DNA of 64,000 bases, from contig NZ_CP013021.1 in assembly GCF_001420915.1 (NCBI RefSeq), positions 2,894,001 to 2,958,000 of the forward strand, given 5' to 3'. The position numbers were made by a program, and so were the translations under genes. The notes under the pieces were generated by a model, which searched no databases, was not told the DNA's origin, and saw nothing but the letters and a program-made list of their open reading frames with translations. This stretch comes from Agarivorans gilvus. Its GTDB lineage: Bacteria > Pseudomonadota > Gammaproteobacteria > Enterobacterales > Celerinatantimonadaceae. Below are positions 62,384 to 64,000 of the stretch, piece after piece (positions within the stretch are counted from its first letter, which is position 1; each line of letters opens with the position of its first letter).

Positions 62384-62764
62384 ATGAATGGATCGTTTTT
62401 GGCTAAACGCCGATTTGCAGATGATAAACATTTTCGCCGTGGTTTCTCGCGTAGTGGCGCCTTCACTATCAAAGAAGCTGAATTATTAGAGCGCTGTGGC
62501 TGCGCTTTTAAAGAATTAGACGAGTCGCTTAGGGACCCTATCGACGATGTTGAAGCCTACTTTGTTTCAGTATGTCGCGGTGAAGCCGAAGCTGAAACGG
62601 CAGAACAAAAAGTATGGTTAAAATATAAAAAACTATCGGGTCGTAAAGCATTCCATGGTTTGGTGAGTAATCCACCTAAGGCCAGCGTGACAGAAAGCGC
62701 CGGTTCTAGTGACGATGATGACCTTGATGACGTCGATTCTAGTGATGTTGATGATGAGGATTAA
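62384..62764 (+). CDS. maoP: macrodomain Ori organisation protein MaoP (DUF413)
   Basis: This 126-residue protein has the DUF413 core AKRRFADDKHFRRGFSRSGAFTIKEAELLERCGCAFKELDESLRDP, and CRGEAEAETAEQKVWLKYKKL. The C-terminal tail is unusually acidic (SSDDDDLDDVDSSDVDDED), longer than in E. coli as I recall. MaoP acts with the maoS DNA site to set the Ori macrodomain in E. coli. The 120 bp upstream was inspected, but I cannot recognise a maoS site from memory. Confidence 0.9.
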   Translation: MNGSFLAKRRFADDKHFRRGFSRSGAFTIKEAELLERCGCAFKELDESLRDPIDDVEAYFVSVCRGEAEAETAEQKVWLKYKKLSGRKAFHGLVSNPPKASVTESAGSSDDDDLDDVDSSDVDDED

Positions 62765-62776
62765 TCGTTAAACATG

Positions 62777-62807
62777 GGCCTTTAGTTATTCTATTTTTAC
62801 TAAAGCC
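62777..62807 (+). terminator. possible maoP terminator hairpin
   Basis: GGC-c-TTTAGT (62777-62786) pairs with ACTAAAGCC (62799-62807) with one bulged base. No clean T-tract follows. Confidence 0.35.
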
Positions 62808-62847
62808 TTGTTATGGTGCACTATTATTTATCTAAGTAGTGCGCCTA

Positions 62848-63666
62848 ATGGATTTATACGCAGTTTTTGGTAACCCAATCAGCCAATCAAAATCTCCTTT
62901 TATTCATACCTTGTTTGCTCGCCAAACCCAGCAACAATTGAGCTATCGTGCCATTGAGCCAGCCGAAGATGGCTTTGCTCAAGCTTTAGCTGATTTTTGG
63001 CAGGCCGGAGGCAAAGGTTGCAATATTACTGCGCCCTTTAAAGAGCAGGCCTTTCAAGCTGCTCAGCAACATACCGAGCGAGCATTGCTGGCGGGCGCTG
63101 TGAATACCTTAAAGTTAACCGATGATGGGATATTGCTGGGCGATAATACCGACGGTGCTGGCTTAGTGGCCGACTTATTAGCCCATTTTGGTGACTTAAA
63201 CGGTTTGAAGATCTTGTTACTCGGAGCTGGTGGCGCTGCTCGTGGCGTGATTGGTCCTTTGTTAGAACAACACTTAGACCAATTAGTGATAGTTAATCGC
63301 ACCGTTGCAAAAGCGCAAGCCTTAGCAGAACGCTTTGCTGATTTGGGGCCTGTGTCGGCTAGCTCTTATGAAGCCTTGAGTGGCGACTTCGATATTATTA
63401 TTAACTCTACTTCTACCGGTTTAAAAGGCCAGTTACCTCCGCTAAAGCCAGAGTTAATTCAGCCAACTACCCGTTGTTATGACATGACTTATTCAGCCGA
63501 AACCACCGCTTTTAACCGCTGGGCTGGTGAGCTGGGTGCGGCTAAAACGGTGGATGGTCTAGGTATGTTAGTGGGGCAAGCGGCGGAAAGTTTTGCGGTG
63601 TGGCGCGGTATCCGGCCGGGCTCGCGTCAGGTATTACGCGAATTACGCCGAAACCTTAGTCGATAG
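62848..63666 (+). CDS. aroE: shikimate dehydrogenase
   Basis: This 272-residue enzyme reduces 3-dehydroshikimate to shikimate with NADPH in aromatic amino-acid synthesis. Motifs are FGNPISQSKSPFIH, NITAPFKEQAF, GAVNTLKL, DNTDGAGL, the NADP loop GAGGAARG and DMTYSAETTAF. ATG 62848 was preferred to the in-frame GTG at 62839, which lacks a ribosome site. Its end overlaps the convergent acetyltransferase gene by 11 bases. Confidence 0.96.
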   Translation: MDLYAVFGNPISQSKSPFIHTLFARQTQQQLSYRAIEPAEDGFAQALADFWQAGGKGCNITAPFKEQAFQAAQQHTERALLAGAVNTLKLTDDGILLGDNTDGAGLVADLLAHFGDLNGLKILLLGAGGAARGVIGPLLEQHLDQLVIVNRTVAKAQALAERFADLGPVSASSYEALSGDFDIIINSTSTGLKGQLPPLKPELIQPTTRCYDMTYSAETTAFNRWAGELGAAKTVDGLGMLVGQAAESFAVWRGIRPGSRQVLRELRRNLSR

Positions 63667-64000
63667 CCGTAATCCGCATTGCTATATGGGGAATATCATC
63701 CTCTAGATAGGGCTCACTGCAAATTTCAAAACCAAGATCTTGATAAAACTTTTCTAAGTAGCGCTGCGCTGAGATCATAATGGTGGCTTTCGGCCAGTGC
63801 TGCTGACAGTGAGCAATGGCGCGTTGCATCAGTTGCTGTCCCAAGCCCTGACCGCGCCCGCTGCCTTTCGTCACCACCCTTCCTATTTTTGCTTGGTTTT
63901 GTTCGGGAGTAAAAATACGGGCGTAAGCAAGCAGTTGCTGGTCTTGATAAGCCATTAAATGCAGCGCTTTAAAATCTTGGCCGTCGGCGTCTTGGTAAGG
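63656..64000 (-). CDS. GNAT acetyltransferase, ElaA-like (5' end beyond window)
   Basis: The open frame continues off the right edge: before the internal Met at 63955 it reads PYQDADGQDFKALHL. That matches the ElaA family region ahead of LLAYARI, so the true start is outside. The acetyl-CoA loop is RVVTKGSGRGQGLGQQLMQRAI, followed by AQRYLEKFYQDLGFE. ElaA-type enzymes are acetyltransferases of unknown target. It converges on aroE with an 11-base overlap. Confidence 0.85.
   Translation of the reverse strand, partial: PYQDADGQDFKALHLMAYQDQQLLAYARIFTPEQNQAKIGRVVTKGSGRGQGLGQQLMQRAIAHCQQHWPKATIMISAQRYLEKFYQDLGFEICSEPYLEDDIPHIAMRITAID

Noticed and set aside
1..64000. tRNA, rRNA, CRISPR array, insertion sequence or prophage genes
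   Set aside because: None was recognised on reading; no transposase, integrase other than XerC, or spaced repeat array is present.

Overview
The window is one continuous stretch of gammaproteobacterial chromosome, gene-dense on both strands. No rRNA, tRNA, CRISPR array, transposase or phage gene was seen. Conserved gene orders (gppA-rhlB/trxA-rho, cyaA/cyaY-lptM-lysA-dapF-DUF484-xerC-yigB-uvrD, rarD-yigI-recQ, polA-spf-engB-yihI-hemN) are those of origin-proximal DNA in Enterobacterales, Vibrionales and Alteromonadales. A Zrg-like operon known from vibrios, a cytochrome c4 next to engB and a GH43 glycosidase point to a marine member of the Alteromonadales, Agarivorans-like. That assignment is inference from content, not a database match.

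Layout. 1-11.7 kb is mostly accessory: the end of a PotA-type ABC ATPase, two LysR regulators with a reductase and a glutathione transferase, a CheV, a periplasmic binding protein, a DUF2797 protein, then a probable zinc-linked operon (small HxxHCxxC membrane protein, His-rich DUF2796 protein, LolD/FtsX-type ABC pair, DUF3299) and a DUF2914 protein. 12-15 kb holds putrescine-catabolic genes (puuD, puuB) facing a LacI regulator. 15.3-20 kb has hemB, an EamA transporter, a GGDEF protein and purEK. 20-29 kb has gppA-rhlB, trxA, rho, ubiD, a small [2Fe-2S] ferredoxin and fre. 28.7-32.7 kb is hemCDXY. 33-42.6 kb is the cyaA to uvrD block. 42.6-48.5 kb has rarD, an AbiTii-like protein, yigI, recQ and selO. 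48.9-58 kb has polA, Spot 42 RNA, GH43, engB, cytochrome c4, a methyltransferase, yihI, DUF2489 and hemN. 58-64 kb has znuA/znuCB, tsaC, hemF, maoP, aroE and a partial ElaA-type acetyltransferase.

Themes. Haem synthesis is unusually well represented (hemB, hemC, hemD, hemX, hemY, hemN, hemF). Zinc handling appears twice (the Zrg-like operon and znuACB with a candidate Zur site). Regulatory sites read directly include a LexA box before uvrD, a CRP-like site before cyaA, a LacI-type operator and a DnaA box before polA.

Three genes (the DUF2914 gene, puuB, purK) are each broken by one missing base in or beside a G/C homopolymer, and each break is repaired by adding one base. This pattern looks more like homopolymer undercalling than three independent gene deaths. 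The least explained item is the 405-bp non-coding gap after Spot 42, which holds a strong orphan terminator, a long-range 9-bp complementarity and a promoter-like sequence: a candidate new small RNA. I did not find a clearly novel multi-gene system.
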